Shown piece after piece: positions 17,333-25,512 of a stretch of DNA of 64,000 bases. The DNA is from Segniliparus sp051660745 (GTDB lineage: Bacteria; Actinomycetota; Actinomycetes; Mycobacteriales; Mycobacteriaceae), in NCBI RefSeq assembly GCF_051660745.1, contig NZ_JBOFQF010000038.1:86204-150203 (forward strand), in the 5' to 3' direction. The notes below the pieces were generated by a model. That model was not told the origin of the DNA and did not search any database. It worked only from the letters and a program-made list of their open reading frames with translations. Every line of letters begins with the position of its first letter. The stretch's first letter is position 1. The position numbers and the translations under genes are program-made.

Positions 17333-17374
17333 TCTGCTCCAATCGGCGGGGGCGCTTTGGGACACTCTGCTCCA
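17323..17374. repeat. Two 19-base direct repeats, 33-base period
   Basis: TTTGGGACATTCTGCTCCA at 17323-17341 recurs with one change at 17356-17374. Read on the reverse strand each copy is a ribosome site (GGAG), a start codon (ATG in one, GTG in the other) and TCCCAAA, so the start module of the dehydrogenase remnant has been duplicated in frame. The period equals about three helical turns, so a binding-site role is also possible. Confidence 0.6.
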
Positions 17375-17380
17375 GGATTG

Positions 17381-17395
17381 GAGACTAATAGTCTC
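17381..17395. promoter_or_regulatory. Palindromic operator candidate before the TetR gene
   Basis: GAGACTAATAGTCTC is a perfect 7-base inverted repeat around one central base, 25 bases upstream of the TetR start and followed by AT-rich promoter-like sequence. Position and symmetry are those of a TetR autoregulation site. Confidence 0.6.
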
Positions 17396-17420
17396 GATAT
17401 GGTCCGACTATACTCCTGGC

Positions 17421-17984
17421 ATGCCGTCCTCCGACTCCGACTCGGCCGTGCTGTCGCCGCGCGCCCGGCGGGGAAGGCCGCGCAGCGAGACCGCCAAGGC
17501 CGCGATCCTCGCCGCCGCCTACGACCTCGTGGTCGACCACGGCATGGCGCAGGTGACCGTGGACGACATCGCCGCGCGCGCCTCGGTGGGCAAGCAGACG
17601 ATCTACCGCTGGTGGCCGAGCAAGGCGGAATTGGTCCTCGACGCGCTGGAGGAGCGGGCCAAGACGGAGATCGACACGTTGGAGACGGCCTCGGTCGCGG
17701 CCTTCCTGGCCCGCGTGTTCGTCGGCGCCTGCGGCGTGCGCCTCGCGCTCAAATCGCTCATCGCGGCGGCCCAGTCGGACGAGGCGCTCGGGGAGGCCGT
17801 CAAGGCCCGGCTCATCGAGCCGCGCCGCGCGGCGCTGCGCCGCTGTTTGGAGCGCGCGGGCGTGCCGAAGGTGCGCAGGGAGGCGCTGGTCCTCGCGATC
17901 TACGGGGCGATGTGGTACCGGCTGCTCCTCGACGAGCCGCTGGACGACGCGCTCGTCGCCGAGCTCGCCAGGCTCACCGTGTAG
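17421..17984 (+). CDS. TetR-family regulator
   Basis: TetR repressor of 187 residues. The N-terminal DNA-binding domain shows RGRPRSETAKAAILAAAYDL, then VTVDDIAARASVGKQTIYRWWPSKAELVLDAL, a classic TetR helix-turn-helix. The C-terminal half (KSLIAAAQSDEALGEAVKAR) is the helical ligand domain of the TetR_C_11-like group. The start is ATG 17421; the longer open frame crosses the promoter and operator. The target is unknown, but the palindrome at 17381 suggests autoregulation, and the desaturase and former dehydrogenase lie immediately upstream. Confidence 0.85.
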   Translation: MPSSDSDSAVLSPRARRGRPRSETAKAAILAAAYDLVVDHGMAQVTVDDIAARASVGKQTIYRWWPSKAELVLDALEERAKTEIDTLETASVAAFLARVFVGACGVRLALKSLIAAAQSDEALGEAVKARLIEPRRAALRRCLERAGVPKVRREALVLAIYGAMWYRLLLDEPLDDALVAELARLTV

Positions 17985-18005
17985 GAGCCCCGCCGGGCGG
18001 GGCGG

Positions 18006-18866
18006 CTACGGCTTCGTCGCGTGCAGCAGGCCCATCGCGCAATACCCCTGCTCCAGGGTCGTGATCATGTTCAGGCCGATCTCGACGTTCTGGTGCACCG
18101 CGTCCGGGCGCAGCCCGATTTTGTGGCCGATGAGGTCGGGGACGCGGAACCAGGAGGCGATGCGGCGCAGCCGTCGCGCCGAGGGCAGCGACTCCTTGGT
18201 CACGTCGCGGTAGACCACGTCCGTGAGGCCGCATTCCCGCGCGGCGGACTCCAGCTCCTCGGGGGTGCAGAAATCGTCGACGGCCATGCAGTTCGCGGCG
18301 TAGCGGACGAACTGCTCCACATCTGCGGAGAAGTCCCGGCCCGTGCGGAACCCGTCCGCGACCGCGATTTTCCCCCCGGGGCGCAGCACGCGCGCGGCCT
18401 CGCGGCAGAAGTCCCGCTTGTCCAGCGCGTAGCAGGCGCTCTCCTGCGCCCAGACCACGTCGAAGGACTCGGCTTCGAGGCCGGTGTCGCAGTAGTCGGC
18501 GACCTCGAAGCGGACGAGGTGGGAGAGCCCGCGCCTGCGGGCGGCGCGGGTCGCGGAGCGGGCCTGGCCGGGGACGAGGGTCACCCCGAGCACCTCCACG
18601 CCGAACGTCTCGGCGAGCCAGAGCGAGGACCCGCCGATCCCGCAGCCCGCGTCCAGCACCCGCCGGCCCGGCCGCAGGTCGAGCGGGACCGCGAGCTCGC
18701 GGTCCATGTTCACCAGTGACTCGTCGTGCGACTTGGTGTCGGCGTCCCAGTAGCCCATGTGCAGCGCGCGGCTGCGCCCGCCCGACCAGATCAGCCGGTA
18801 GTCGAACCCGTTGAGATTGAAGTATTTGACGATCGCCGCGTTGTAGACAGCTTTGTCGATAACCAT
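18006..18866 (-). CDS. SAM-dependent methyltransferase, GPP/UbiE-like
   Basis: Class I methyltransferase of 286 residues. Motifs: RVLDAGCGIGGSSLWLAETF (motif I), VLGVTLVPGQARSATRAA (strand 2), DYCDTGLEAESFDVVWAQES (post-I) and RVLRPGGKIAVADGF. The overall pattern (HMGYWDADTKSHDESLVNMD before motif I, CYALDKRDFCREAARVLRPGG after) resembles methyltransferases acting on isoprenoids or other lipids. The substrate is not determinable. It converges on the TetR gene with a 21-base gap. Confidence 0.8.
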   Translation of the reverse strand: MVIDKAVYNAAIVKYFNLNGFDYRLIWSGGRSRALHMGYWDADTKSHDESLVNMDRELAVPLDLRPGRRVLDAGCGIGGSSLWLAETFGVEVLGVTLVPGQARSATRAARRRGLSHLVRFEVADYCDTGLEAESFDVVWAQESACYALDKRDFCREAARVLRPGGKIAVADGFRTGRDFSADVEQFVRYAANCMAVDDFCTPEELESAARECGLTDVVYRDVTKESLPSARRLRRIASWFRVPDLIGHKIGLRPDAVHQNVEIGLNMITTLEQGYCAMGLLHATKP

Positions 18867-19002
18867 GTGTCCTAGATTACTACGAGCGCGCTATTGTGCG
18901 CGAGCGGACCAAGGCCGTGGGGCCGCGTCGCGGAGCCCCCGGCTAATCTCTATACTAGAACGTATAAAATTTCGTGCGGCTCTCGCGGAAGGACGAAGCG
19001 CG

Positions 19003-19464
19003 GTGTTGGTCCGAAGAATTGTGTGCACGGTCCCGGAGGGGCGGTTGTCGGACGGAGTCCGCCGCGAGCTGGAGGCCGTTGTGCGCAGGCGCTCGCGGGA
19101 GTTCTTCGGGGCGGACGGATGGACGGCCGTCCTGTGGCGGACGGTCCCTTCGGGCCAGATGTTCGCGGACGGGCGCCCGGCGGCGGGCTCGGTCGTCGTG
19201 GTCGAGGCGGACGACGGGTTCGACCAGGCCCGGCGCGAGGAGGCGCTGCGCGCGATCAGCGGCGACTGGGCCGCCGTCACCGGCACAGGGGAGCGCCACC
19301 TCCTCCTCGCCATCGTGGACTCGTCGGCGCTCGCCCGGCAGCAGGCGCGGGAGCGAGGCCGTTTCCGAGGGCCGTGGGGCGCGTGGTTCTTCGCGAGGAT
19401 CGCCGCCTCCCTCGCGGCCTCGGCCCTGCGGCGCCTGCCGCTCGCCATTCCGGCGAACTACTGA
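19003..19464 (+). CDS. Tautomerase-superfamily-like protein lacking the N-terminal proline
   Basis: Protein of 153 residues with the two-half beta-alpha-beta layout of cis-CaaD/MSAD-like tautomerases: RIVCTVPEGRLSDGVRREL at the start, VLWRTVPSGQMFADGRPAAGSVVVVEA in the middle and HLLLAIVDSSALARQQARER later. The start is GTG 19003 with AAGGA 9 bases upstream. The residue after the initiator is Leu, not the catalytic Pro, so classical tautomerase chemistry looks unlikely. The C-terminal 30 residues (GAWFFARIAASLAASALRRLP) are hydrophobic and amphipathic. Its neighbour is a second tautomerase. Assignment is tentative. Confidence 0.5.
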   Translation: MLVRRIVCTVPEGRLSDGVRRELEAVVRRRSREFFGADGWTAVLWRTVPSGQMFADGRPAAGSVVVVEADDGFDQARREEALRAISGDWAAVTGTGERHLLLAIVDSSALARQQARERGRFRGPWGAWFFARIAASLAASALRRLPLAIPANY

Positions 19465-19512
19465 CCTGGGAACAGCAGGCCCGAGAAGACGACAGACGAG
19501 GAAAGGAACCGC

Positions 19513-19914
19513 ATGCCGCTCTACGCAGTCGCGACGCGAAGCCCGTTGGCCCCCGCAGTCGCCGAGAGGGTCGCGGGGGCCGTCACGACGGCCCACGCGG
19601 AGCTGACCGGGGGCCCGCGCGTCCTGGTGAACGTGCTCTTCCAGCACGGCTACCGCCTCCGGGCCGGGGAGCGCATCGACGTCTCGGGGACCATCCGGGG
19701 CGGCGCGCGGCGCACGGACGAGCTGACGCGGCGGCTGGAGGAGCGCCTGCGCGCCGACATCGCGGAGGCCGCGGGCGTGCCGAGGGGCGAGGTCGTGGTG
19801 TCCCTCGCCAAAGTCCCCGCGAAATGGGCGATCGAGGCAGGCCTCGTCCTGCCGGAGCCGGGCACGCCCGAAGAAGAGGAGTGGAAGGCCGCCGTCGCCG
19901 CGCTCGCGGACTGA
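19513..19914 (+). CDS. Tautomerase-family protein (4-oxalocrotonate tautomerase type)
   Basis: Protein of 133 residues beginning M-P-L-Y, so Pro-1 is available after methionine removal, as needed for tautomerase catalysis. GGPRVLVNVLFQHGYRLRAG and GEVVVSLAKVPAKWAIEAGLVLPEPG are characteristic of the cis-CaaD-like group with its C-terminal LPEPG. AGGAAAGG lies at the proper distance upstream. It likely forms an operon with the preceding relative (48-base gap). The substrate is unknown; such enzymes handle unsaturated keto acids or dehalogenation. Confidence 0.8.
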   Translation: MPLYAVATRSPLAPAVAERVAGAVTTAHAELTGGPRVLVNVLFQHGYRLRAGERIDVSGTIRGGARRTDELTRRLEERLRADIAEAAGVPRGEVVVSLAKVPAKWAIEAGLVLPEPGTPEEEEWKAAVAALAD

Positions 19915-19926
19915 GCGGGCCCGCGC

Positions 19927-21591
19927 TCACTTCCTCGCGTTGGCCTCGGAGATGTGCTCGCCGACCTTCTTGAGCAGCGGCGGCATGTCCATCTTGGCCA
20001 CCACGGCCTCGATGAGCACGAGCCGGTCCTGCGCCGCCCCGGCCTTCTCGATGGCGGCGCGCAGGCCGCCGACGGTGTCGACCCGGAGGGCCAGCGGGTC
20101 GGTCGTGGGCTCGAAGGCGCTGAGCAGTTTCGCGTAGTCCCAGTGGTCGATGTCGTTGTAGTGCTGCTCGGCGCCGTGGATCGCGCGCTCGACGGTGTAC
20201 CCGTCGTTGTCCACCACCACGACGACCGGGTTGAGGCCGTGGCGGAGGACGACCGACAGCTCCTGCGCGGTGAGCTGCGCGGAGCCGTCGCCGATGAGCA
20301 GCACGACCCGCCGGTCCGGGCAGGCGAGCCCCGCGCCGAGCGCGGCGGGCAGGGTGTAGCCGATGGAGGCCCACAGCGGCTGGCCGATGAACGTGACCCC
20401 GGCGGGCAGCGGATGGGTGGCGAGGCCGAAGAACGAGGTGCCCGCCTCGGCGATGACGATGTTGCCGGGGGTGACCGCGTGGGCCAGAAGGTCCCACATC
20501 GAGGCCTGGGCCAGCGGCTCCGCGTCGGCAGGCTCGGGGGGCTTGGCGGCGGGCCGGGCCTGCGGGGCGGGCGGGCGCTCCCGGTCCGCGATGAGCTCGG
20601 CGAGCGCGCCGAGCGCGTCGCGCATCTCCAGCGGGGCGAACAGCTCGCCCGCGACGGTCGACTCGTGCGGGGCGATGTCCACCGTCTTGGCGGGGTCGAC
20701 GCGGTGCGTGAAGAAACCGCTGATCAGATCGGTGAACTGGACCCCGGCGAGGATGAGCGCCTCGGCCTCCTCCACGCCCTCGCGCACGCGCGGCTCGCTG
20801 TTGGCCCCGATATAGATGCCGAGGAAGTTCGGGTCGAGCTCGTCCACGATGCTCTTGCCCCACAAGAGGGTCGCGTGCGGCAGCGCGCCCGCGTCGAGCA
20901 GCTTCGCGAGCGCGTCCGTGGCCCCGAACCGGTGCACGAGCAGGTCGGCGAGCACGGTCGGGCGTTTGCCGTCCAGGAGGGCCGCTGCCGCCTCGCGGAA
21001 CGCGGCGAGCGCGCCGGGGCTCGACGCGTCGTTCGAGCTCGGGATGGGCGCGGCGGGCGGATAGCTCGGCACCTGCGCCACGTCGGCGGGCAGCAAGAGG
21101 TAGCCGGGGCGGCGCTGTTCGAGGACCTCGCGCAGCACCCGGTCGATCTCGCGGGTGGCGTTGGCCGGGGTGAGGCTCGCCTGCGCGCAGGTGATCTCCC
21201 GCTGGATCCGCAGGAAATGCTCGAAGTCGCCGTCGCCGAGGGAATGGTGCAGGCTGCGCCGGGCGCGCTGCGCGTCCACGGTGGGGCCGCCGCAGATATG
21301 CAGCACCGGGACGTGCTCCGCGTAGCTGCCCGCCGTGGCGTTCACCGCTGAGAGCTCGCCGACCCCGAAGGTGGTGACCAGGGCCGCGATCCCGTTCAGG
21401 CGCGCGTAGCCGTCGGCCGCGTAGCCCGCGTTGAGCTCGTTGACGTTGCCGACCCAGGCCAGGTCGGGATGCTCCACGATGCGGTCGAGGAACGCGAGGT
21501 TGAAGTCCCCCGGCACGCCGAAGACATGCCGCACCCCGAGCTCCGCGAGCCGGTCGACGAGGTAATGCCCGATGGTGTACGACTTGGCCAT
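19927..21591 (-). CDS. kdc: Thiamine-diphosphate 2-keto acid decarboxylase (Kdc/PDC type)
   Basis: Pyruvate or indolepyruvate-type decarboxylase of 554 residues, close in layout to mycobacterial Kdc. The Pyr domain starts TIGHYLVDRLAELGVRHVFGVPGD, with the catalytic glutamate in GNVNELNAGYAADGYAR and a histidine pair region in RRSLHHSLGDGDFEHF. The PP domain has GDGSAQLTAQELSVVLRHG and VVVDNDGYTVERAIHG. The start at 21591 fits the family N-terminus; the open frame upstream is not used. It would release CO2 from branched or aromatic 2-keto acids to give aldehydes. It converges on the tautomerase gene 13 bases away. Confidence 0.87.
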   Translation of the reverse strand: MAKSYTIGHYLVDRLAELGVRHVFGVPGDFNLAFLDRIVEHPDLAWVGNVNELNAGYAADGYARLNGIAALVTTFGVGELSAVNATAGSYAEHVPVLHICGGPTVDAQRARRSLHHSLGDGDFEHFLRIQREITCAQASLTPANATREIDRVLREVLEQRRPGYLLLPADVAQVPSYPPAAPIPSSNDASSPGALAAFREAAAALLDGKRPTVLADLLVHRFGATDALAKLLDAGALPHATLLWGKSIVDELDPNFLGIYIGANSEPRVREGVEEAEALILAGVQFTDLISGFFTHRVDPAKTVDIAPHESTVAGELFAPLEMRDALGALAELIADRERPPAPQARPAAKPPEPADAEPLAQASMWDLLAHAVTPGNIVIAEAGTSFFGLATHPLPAGVTFIGQPLWASIGYTLPAALGAGLACPDRRVVLLIGDGSAQLTAQELSVVLRHGLNPVVVVVDNDGYTVERAIHGAEQHYNDIDHWDYAKLLSAFEPTTDPLALRVDTVGGLRAAIEKAGAAQDRLVLIEAVVAKMDMPPLLKKVGEHISEANARK

Positions 21592-21632
21592 GCCTCGATT
21601 CTGCCGGATCGCGGGCCGATCCGCCGGGGGAG

Positions 21633-21710
21633 CTAGCCGATGCGCCGGAGGGCGAGCATGGCGGCGAGCCAGGAGCCCGCGAGGGCGAGGACGAGGACGA
21701 GATCGGTCAC
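21633..21710 (-). CDS. Possible 25-residue membrane peptide
   Basis: A short reverse-strand frame from GTG 21710 to TAG reads VTDLVLVLALAGSWLAAMLA followed by LRRIG: one hydrophobic helix with a positively charged end, typical of membrane microproteins such as KdpF-like peptides. A GGGGGAG stretch lies upstream but rather far (about 12 bases). It sits between the decarboxylase and NhaA, 42 bases upstream of the former on the same strand. No family is recognised. Confidence 0.3.
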   Translation of the reverse strand: MTDLVLVLALAGSWLAAMLALRRIG

Positions 21711-21880
21711 AGGGCGAGGATGCTCCCCCCGCGCCCCCGATTCCCGGCGCGGCAACGCGCTCTTCACGGCCCGCGCGGGAATTTTGACGCGATCTTGACG
21801 CTGCCCGGTAGACTGGGGGAGTACGTGGTGCGCCGGGAAGTCTGGTCGGCTTGACCGAACCGACCCCGCAAGGAGCCGCG

Positions 21881-23134
21881 ATGCCCCCCTTCCCCTTCCG
21901 TTCCCAGGACGCCTTGCTGCGCCGGGGCTCCTTCTGGGAGAGCCGCCGCATCGCGCGGCTCTTGCGCGAGGAGACCACCTCCGGGGCGCTCCTGCTCGTC
22001 GCCGCGTTCCTCGCGCTGCTCTGGAGCAACAGCCGGTGGGGCGACGGCTACCAGCGGCTGCACGACTTCGCCTTCGGCCCGACCTCCCTCGGCCTGCGGC
22101 TGTCGGCCTCGGACTGGTGCGCGGACGCCCTGCTCGCGGTGTTCTTCTTCGTCGCGGGGCTCGAGCTCAAGCGCGAGTTCGTCGCCGGGGACCTCAGCGA
22201 CCCGCGCCGCGCGGCCCTGCCGGTGTGCGCGGTCCTCGGCGGGATGTCCACCCCGGCGTTGCTGTACACGCTGGCGAACTGGGGCTCTGCCGGGCGGGGC
22301 TGGGCGATCCCCACGGCCACGGACATCGCGTTCGCGCTGGCCGTGCTCGCGGTGATCAACACTCACTTGCCGTCCGCGCTGCGCACCTTCCTCCTCGCCC
22401 TCGCGGTGGTGGACGACCTGGTCTCGATCGTCATCATCGTCGTGGTCTTCTCCAGGAGCCTGAACTGGGCGGCCCTGGGCGTCGCCGCGCTCGCCGTGCT
22501 CCTGTTCCGCGCGCTGCTGCGGCGAGGGGCCAGGCAGTGGTGGCTGCTCGTGCCGGTCGCGGTCGTCGCCTGGGCGGCGACGCACGCCTCCGGGGTGCAC
22601 GCCACCGCCGCAGGCGTGGCATTGGCCTTCATGGTCCCCGTCAACAAGGACGAGCAGGGCGAGTGCCTGGCCGAGAGCCTGCAGCACCGGCTGCACCCGC
22701 TCTCCGCGCTCGTCGCGGTGCCGCTGTTCGCGTTCTTCGCGGCCGGGGTCAGGATCGGCGGGCTGCGCGGGGTGGAGGCCGCGTTCGCCGACCGGGTGAC
22801 GCTCGGGGTGATCCTCGGCCTGGTTGTCGGCAAATGCGCCGGGGTGTTCGGCGCGACGTGGTCCTTGGCCCGGTTCACCCGCGCCGAGCTGGACCCGTCG
22901 CTGCGCTGGCTCGACGTCTTCGGGGTGGCCCTGCTGGCCGGGGTGGGGTTCACGGTGCCCCTACTCATGGGCGGGCTGGTGTTCGGCGAGGGCTCCGAGC
23001 AGGAGGGGCACGTGAAGATCGGCGTGCTCGTCGGGGCGATGGCCGCCGCCCTGCTCGCGGGCGTGGTGCTGCGGCTGCGCAACCGCGCGTACCGGCTGCT
23101 GGAAGAGGAAGAGGCAGAAAACGCGCTCGGGTAG
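21881..23134 (+). CDS. nhaA: Na+/H+ antiporter NhaA
   Basis: Integral membrane sodium/proton antiporter of about 417 residues with 11-12 hydrophobic segments. Signature parts: FFFVAGLELKREFV near the N-terminus, AIPTATDIAFALAVLAV with the conserved TxDI aspartate, and ALAVVDDLVSIVIIVVVF with the paired aspartates that bind the ion. The ATG at 21881 has AAGGAG 5 bases upstream; an in-frame TTG at 21851 is less likely. It exports Na+ in exchange for H+ at alkaline pH. It ends with an acidic tail (EEEEAENALG). Confidence 0.92.
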   Translation: MPPFPFRSQDALLRRGSFWESRRIARLLREETTSGALLLVAAFLALLWSNSRWGDGYQRLHDFAFGPTSLGLRLSASDWCADALLAVFFFVAGLELKREFVAGDLSDPRRAALPVCAVLGGMSTPALLYTLANWGSAGRGWAIPTATDIAFALAVLAVINTHLPSALRTFLLALAVVDDLVSIVIIVVVFSRSLNWAALGVAALAVLLFRALLRRGARQWWLLVPVAVVAWAATHASGVHATAAGVALAFMVPVNKDEQGECLAESLQHRLHPLSALVAVPLFAFFAAGVRIGGLRGVEAAFADRVTLGVILGLVVGKCAGVFGATWSLARFTRAELDPSLRWLDVFGVALLAGVGFTVPLLMGGLVFGEGSEQEGHVKIGVLVGAMAAALLAGVVLRLRNRAYRLLEEEEAENALG

Positions 23135-23199
23135 CGCCGGAGGAGCGCCGTGCGGGTAGGATACGAGCGAGTCTGAGGAAGATCGCCGGAGGATGAGGG

Positions 23200-24069
23200 A
23201 TGACGGCTTCACAAGAGAATCTGCCGCCCGCGAGGACGCCGAAACCGCTGGAGGAGCGAATCCGCATCCTCGACGAGGAGCTGCCGAAGCTGCGCGTGGG
23301 CGGCGAGTCGGCGTGCAGGCGGGTCTCGGTCACCGTCGGGCACGAGCGCAGGCTGCTCGACGTGCGGCTGGCATGGGACGCGCTCGCGGACGAGTTCGAG
23401 CTGGTGCGGGGGCCGCGCAACGAGCCGCTGGGCCATGTCGCGCTGGCCCGGATCGTCGAGACGGCGGTGCACGCCGCGATGGGCGGCTACGGGCAGGCCG
23501 TCGTGGACGCGATGCACGAGTCCAAGCCCAAGAGCGCCTCGCTGGAGAACCAGTACTACGACGAGTACTGGGACCTGCCCGAGTGGGAGCGCCCGGACTC
23601 GGTGGACGAGTACATCCGCCAGCGCAAGGCCGAGCAGGGCGGGCCGGTGAAGCCCGAGGACCAGTTCCGCGCGGACGAGAAGGCGGCGGCCGAGCGGATC
23701 AAGGCCGAGGTCGGGGAGCTGTCGGATCTGAACCCGGACAAGCTGCGGGTGACCGAGTCGTGGATGACCAACGAGGCGGCCGAGTCGCGCGAGCGCTACG
23801 CCGAGGTGGTCCGCCAGCTGCAGGCCTTCGACCCGTCCACGGTGCAGGGCGTCGGCAAGGACGACCCCCACAACCCGCAGGTCACCGTGACCGTCTCGAT
23901 GGCCTCGGCGTTCGCCCTGGAACTGGGGGAGCGGGTGTGGAGCGCGCCGGGGTCCAGGCTCGGCGAGGCGGTCGTGAGGGCCGCCGCCGCCGCGCGCGCG
24001 GATTTCGCCGAGAAGATGGCACAGGGCGGCCTGACGTTCTGGAAGGACCGGGAGTCCGCCGAGCGGTGA
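23200..24069 (+). CDS. YbaB/EbfC-like, EspL-type ESX-associated protein
   Basis: Cytosolic protein of 289 residues with two YbaB-like segments: RRVSVTVGHERRLLDVRLAW through HVALARIVETAVHAAMGGY, and a C-terminal VTVTVSMASAFALELGERVW through RLGEAVVRAAAAARADF. A charged helical linker lies between. This tandem layout is like EspL of the mycobacterial ESX-1 locus. EspL stabilises EspE/F/H-type substrates and touches DNA-binding regulation. It opens a forward-strand cluster with secreted repeat proteins. A ribosome site GGAGGATGAGGG precedes the ATG. Assignment rests on domain pattern, so moderate. Confidence 0.6.
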   Translation: MTASQENLPPARTPKPLEERIRILDEELPKLRVGGESACRRVSVTVGHERRLLDVRLAWDALADEFELVRGPRNEPLGHVALARIVETAVHAAMGGYGQAVVDAMHESKPKSASLENQYYDEYWDLPEWERPDSVDEYIRQRKAEQGGPVKPEDQFRADEKAAAERIKAEVGELSDLNPDKLRVTESWMTNEAAESRERYAEVVRQLQAFDPSTVQGVGKDDPHNPQVTVTVSMASAFALELGERVWSAPGSRLGEAVVRAAAAARADFAEKMAQGGLTFWKDRESAER

Positions 24070-24197
24070 TAGCGGGGCCGGTGAGGACGGCGCGGTATCC
24101 GATGGCGGTTGTCGCGCGAGGGGGTTGACGGACCCATATACTTGTGCAGGAGGCCTCGCGCGGTGGGGACCGGAGATCGTACAAGGAGCGGGACGAG
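24070..24197. promoter_or_regulatory. Promoter region of the Esp-like substrate gene
   Basis: This 128-base gap includes TTGACG at 24124 and an AT-rich CATATACTTG at 24134-24143, plausible parts of a promoter although their spacing is not standard for one sigma-70 site. AAGGAGCGGGACGAG precedes the ATG at 24198. Confidence 0.3.
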
Positions 24198-24779
24198 ATG
24201 AGCACAATCAAATCCGGGAGCGGGGACCTCGCGGGCGGGGGCCGCACGAACGTCTATATGGACTTGCTGGCGGAGGTCAGTCCCAAGCACGAGTCGTTGA
24301 AGACTTTGTTGGACGAATTGGTCAAGCAGTGGCAGGAGTCTACCGAGCGCTACCACGCCGCAGCGGGCTCGGACAATATCAACGGCAACCTGCAGCAGCA
24401 GTCGGCGCAGGCCAAGCAGGACTCCGACCAGCACAGCAAGGCGACGGGAGACCGGACGCAGAAGACGGCGGACTCCTCGAAAGAGGCGCATCAGAAGTAC
24501 GAGGGCACCGAGGGTGACAACAGCACGGCCTTGAAGGATCTCAACAAGGACATACCCGGGGGCTTTCAGGCTCCTGCCGCGACCCAGGGCGGGGCCACCA
24601 CTGCGGAGTTCCGGACTCCCGCTTCGACCCAGGGCGGTGCGAACTTCCAGACTCCTACGTCGACTCAAGGCGGACTTGGCGGTGGGAGCTTTACGACTCC
24701 TGCCTCGACCCAAGGGGGACTGAATGGCGATGTGTTCCGGACTCCTGCCGCGACGCAGGGCGGGCCGGTCGAGGTCTAG
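24198..24779 (+). CDS. ESX-type secreted repeat protein
   Basis: Unrecognised protein of 193 residues. Residues 1-120 are polar and helical (LLAEVSPKHESLKTLLDELV, KQWQESTERYHAAAG, then QSAQAKQDSDQHSKATGDRT) and end with HQKYEGTEGD, a Y-x-x-x-E sequence like the type VII secretion signal. The C-terminal third carries five copies of a TP(A/T)(A/S)TQGG repeat spaced 15-20 residues apart and separated by F-containing linkers. There is no Sec signal peptide. Together with EspL-like and EspB/K-like neighbours it is likely an ESX substrate. A WXG motif itself is absent. Confidence 0.5.
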   Translation: MSTIKSGSGDLAGGGRTNVYMDLLAEVSPKHESLKTLLDELVKQWQESTERYHAAAGSDNINGNLQQQSAQAKQDSDQHSKATGDRTQKTADSSKEAHQKYEGTEGDNSTALKDLNKDIPGGFQAPAATQGGATTAEFRTPASTQGGANFQTPTSTQGGLGGGSFTTPASTQGGLNGDVFRTPAATQGGPVEV

Positions 24780-24807
24780 CGTGCGCGGTGCGGGGTTGGA
24801 GCAGAGT

Positions 24808-25356
24808 ATGAAGGTTGTCGCGAAGGCGGCTGTGCTTGGTCTGGCCGGGCTTGCGGCGGTTGGTGTGACGGGCTGCAACCGGGGCGGCGGGGCTGGCAGC
24901 GCGACGACTGTCGTCCAGCAGGGCGCTGCTGGTGCCGCAATCGCCACTTCTCCCAGTAGCTCCAGCGGAGCTACTGCGGGCGTTACTCCAATCAACGATC
25001 CGAAAGAGCTCTGCCATCAAGTTTTGGTGAAAACAAGAGGCTTAAGCAATGCGGTGCAGGCGTTTTGGAAGGTTGTCGCAGGCCGTAGCGGATGGTCGGA
25101 CACAGACCTCGATGTGTCGGATGCTGTTTCACGGGTAGCGAAAGAGTCGGAGCAAGTGTTTCCATCTATAGATGGCATCGTCGGGAAGGGTGCTTCGGGT
25201 AAAATTGCGGATTCTTCGGAAAATTACCTGAGAACGCTAAAGATATTTTCTAATGCCATAACTGAGCAGCAAGATTCCAGTGCTCTCAATTCTGCTGCAA
25301 GTAATTTCGGGCATGCTAAAGATGCGCTGACAAGCGATTGTAATGCTACTGGGTGA
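24808..25356 (+). CDS. Lipoprotein, paralogue of the next gene
   Basis: Lipoprotein of 182 residues with a clear signal and lipobox: MKVVAKAAVLGLAGLAAVGV then TGC. The start at 24808 has GGAG 5-6 bases upstream; the longer frame overlaps the previous gene. After a Ser/Ala/Gly-rich linker the mature domain (KELCHQVLVKTRGLSNAVQA to the C-terminal DCNATG) has two conserved cysteines. It is closely similar to the following lipoprotein across its whole length, so the pair is a tandem duplication. The second half is much more AT-rich than the first. Function unknown; the context suggests an envelope role near an ESX system. Confidence 0.75.
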   Translation: MKVVAKAAVLGLAGLAAVGVTGCNRGGGAGSATTVVQQGAAGAAIATSPSSSSGATAGVTPINDPKELCHQVLVKTRGLSNAVQAFWKVVAGRSGWSDTDLDVSDAVSRVAKESEQVFPSIDGIVGKGASGKIADSSENYLRTLKIFSNAITEQQDSSALNSAASNFGHAKDALTSDCNATG

Positions 25357-25512
25357 TTTCCGCCCAGGCATTGGTCGCTTGGAGGCTGGGGGTGCGGGGT
25401 GTTGATGTGGTGCGTATACTGATGGGGATCGTTTGGCAGTGCGCCCGATTGGGCGACTGGAGGCGTGAAACTGCAGGTCCGAGAATTGACTGAGAAAGCT
25501 AAGGAGCAGGGT

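Noticed and set aside
17319..17420. Upstream extension of the TetR frame
   Set aside because: Covers the palindromic operator and the dehydrogenase remnant; the family start is at 17421.
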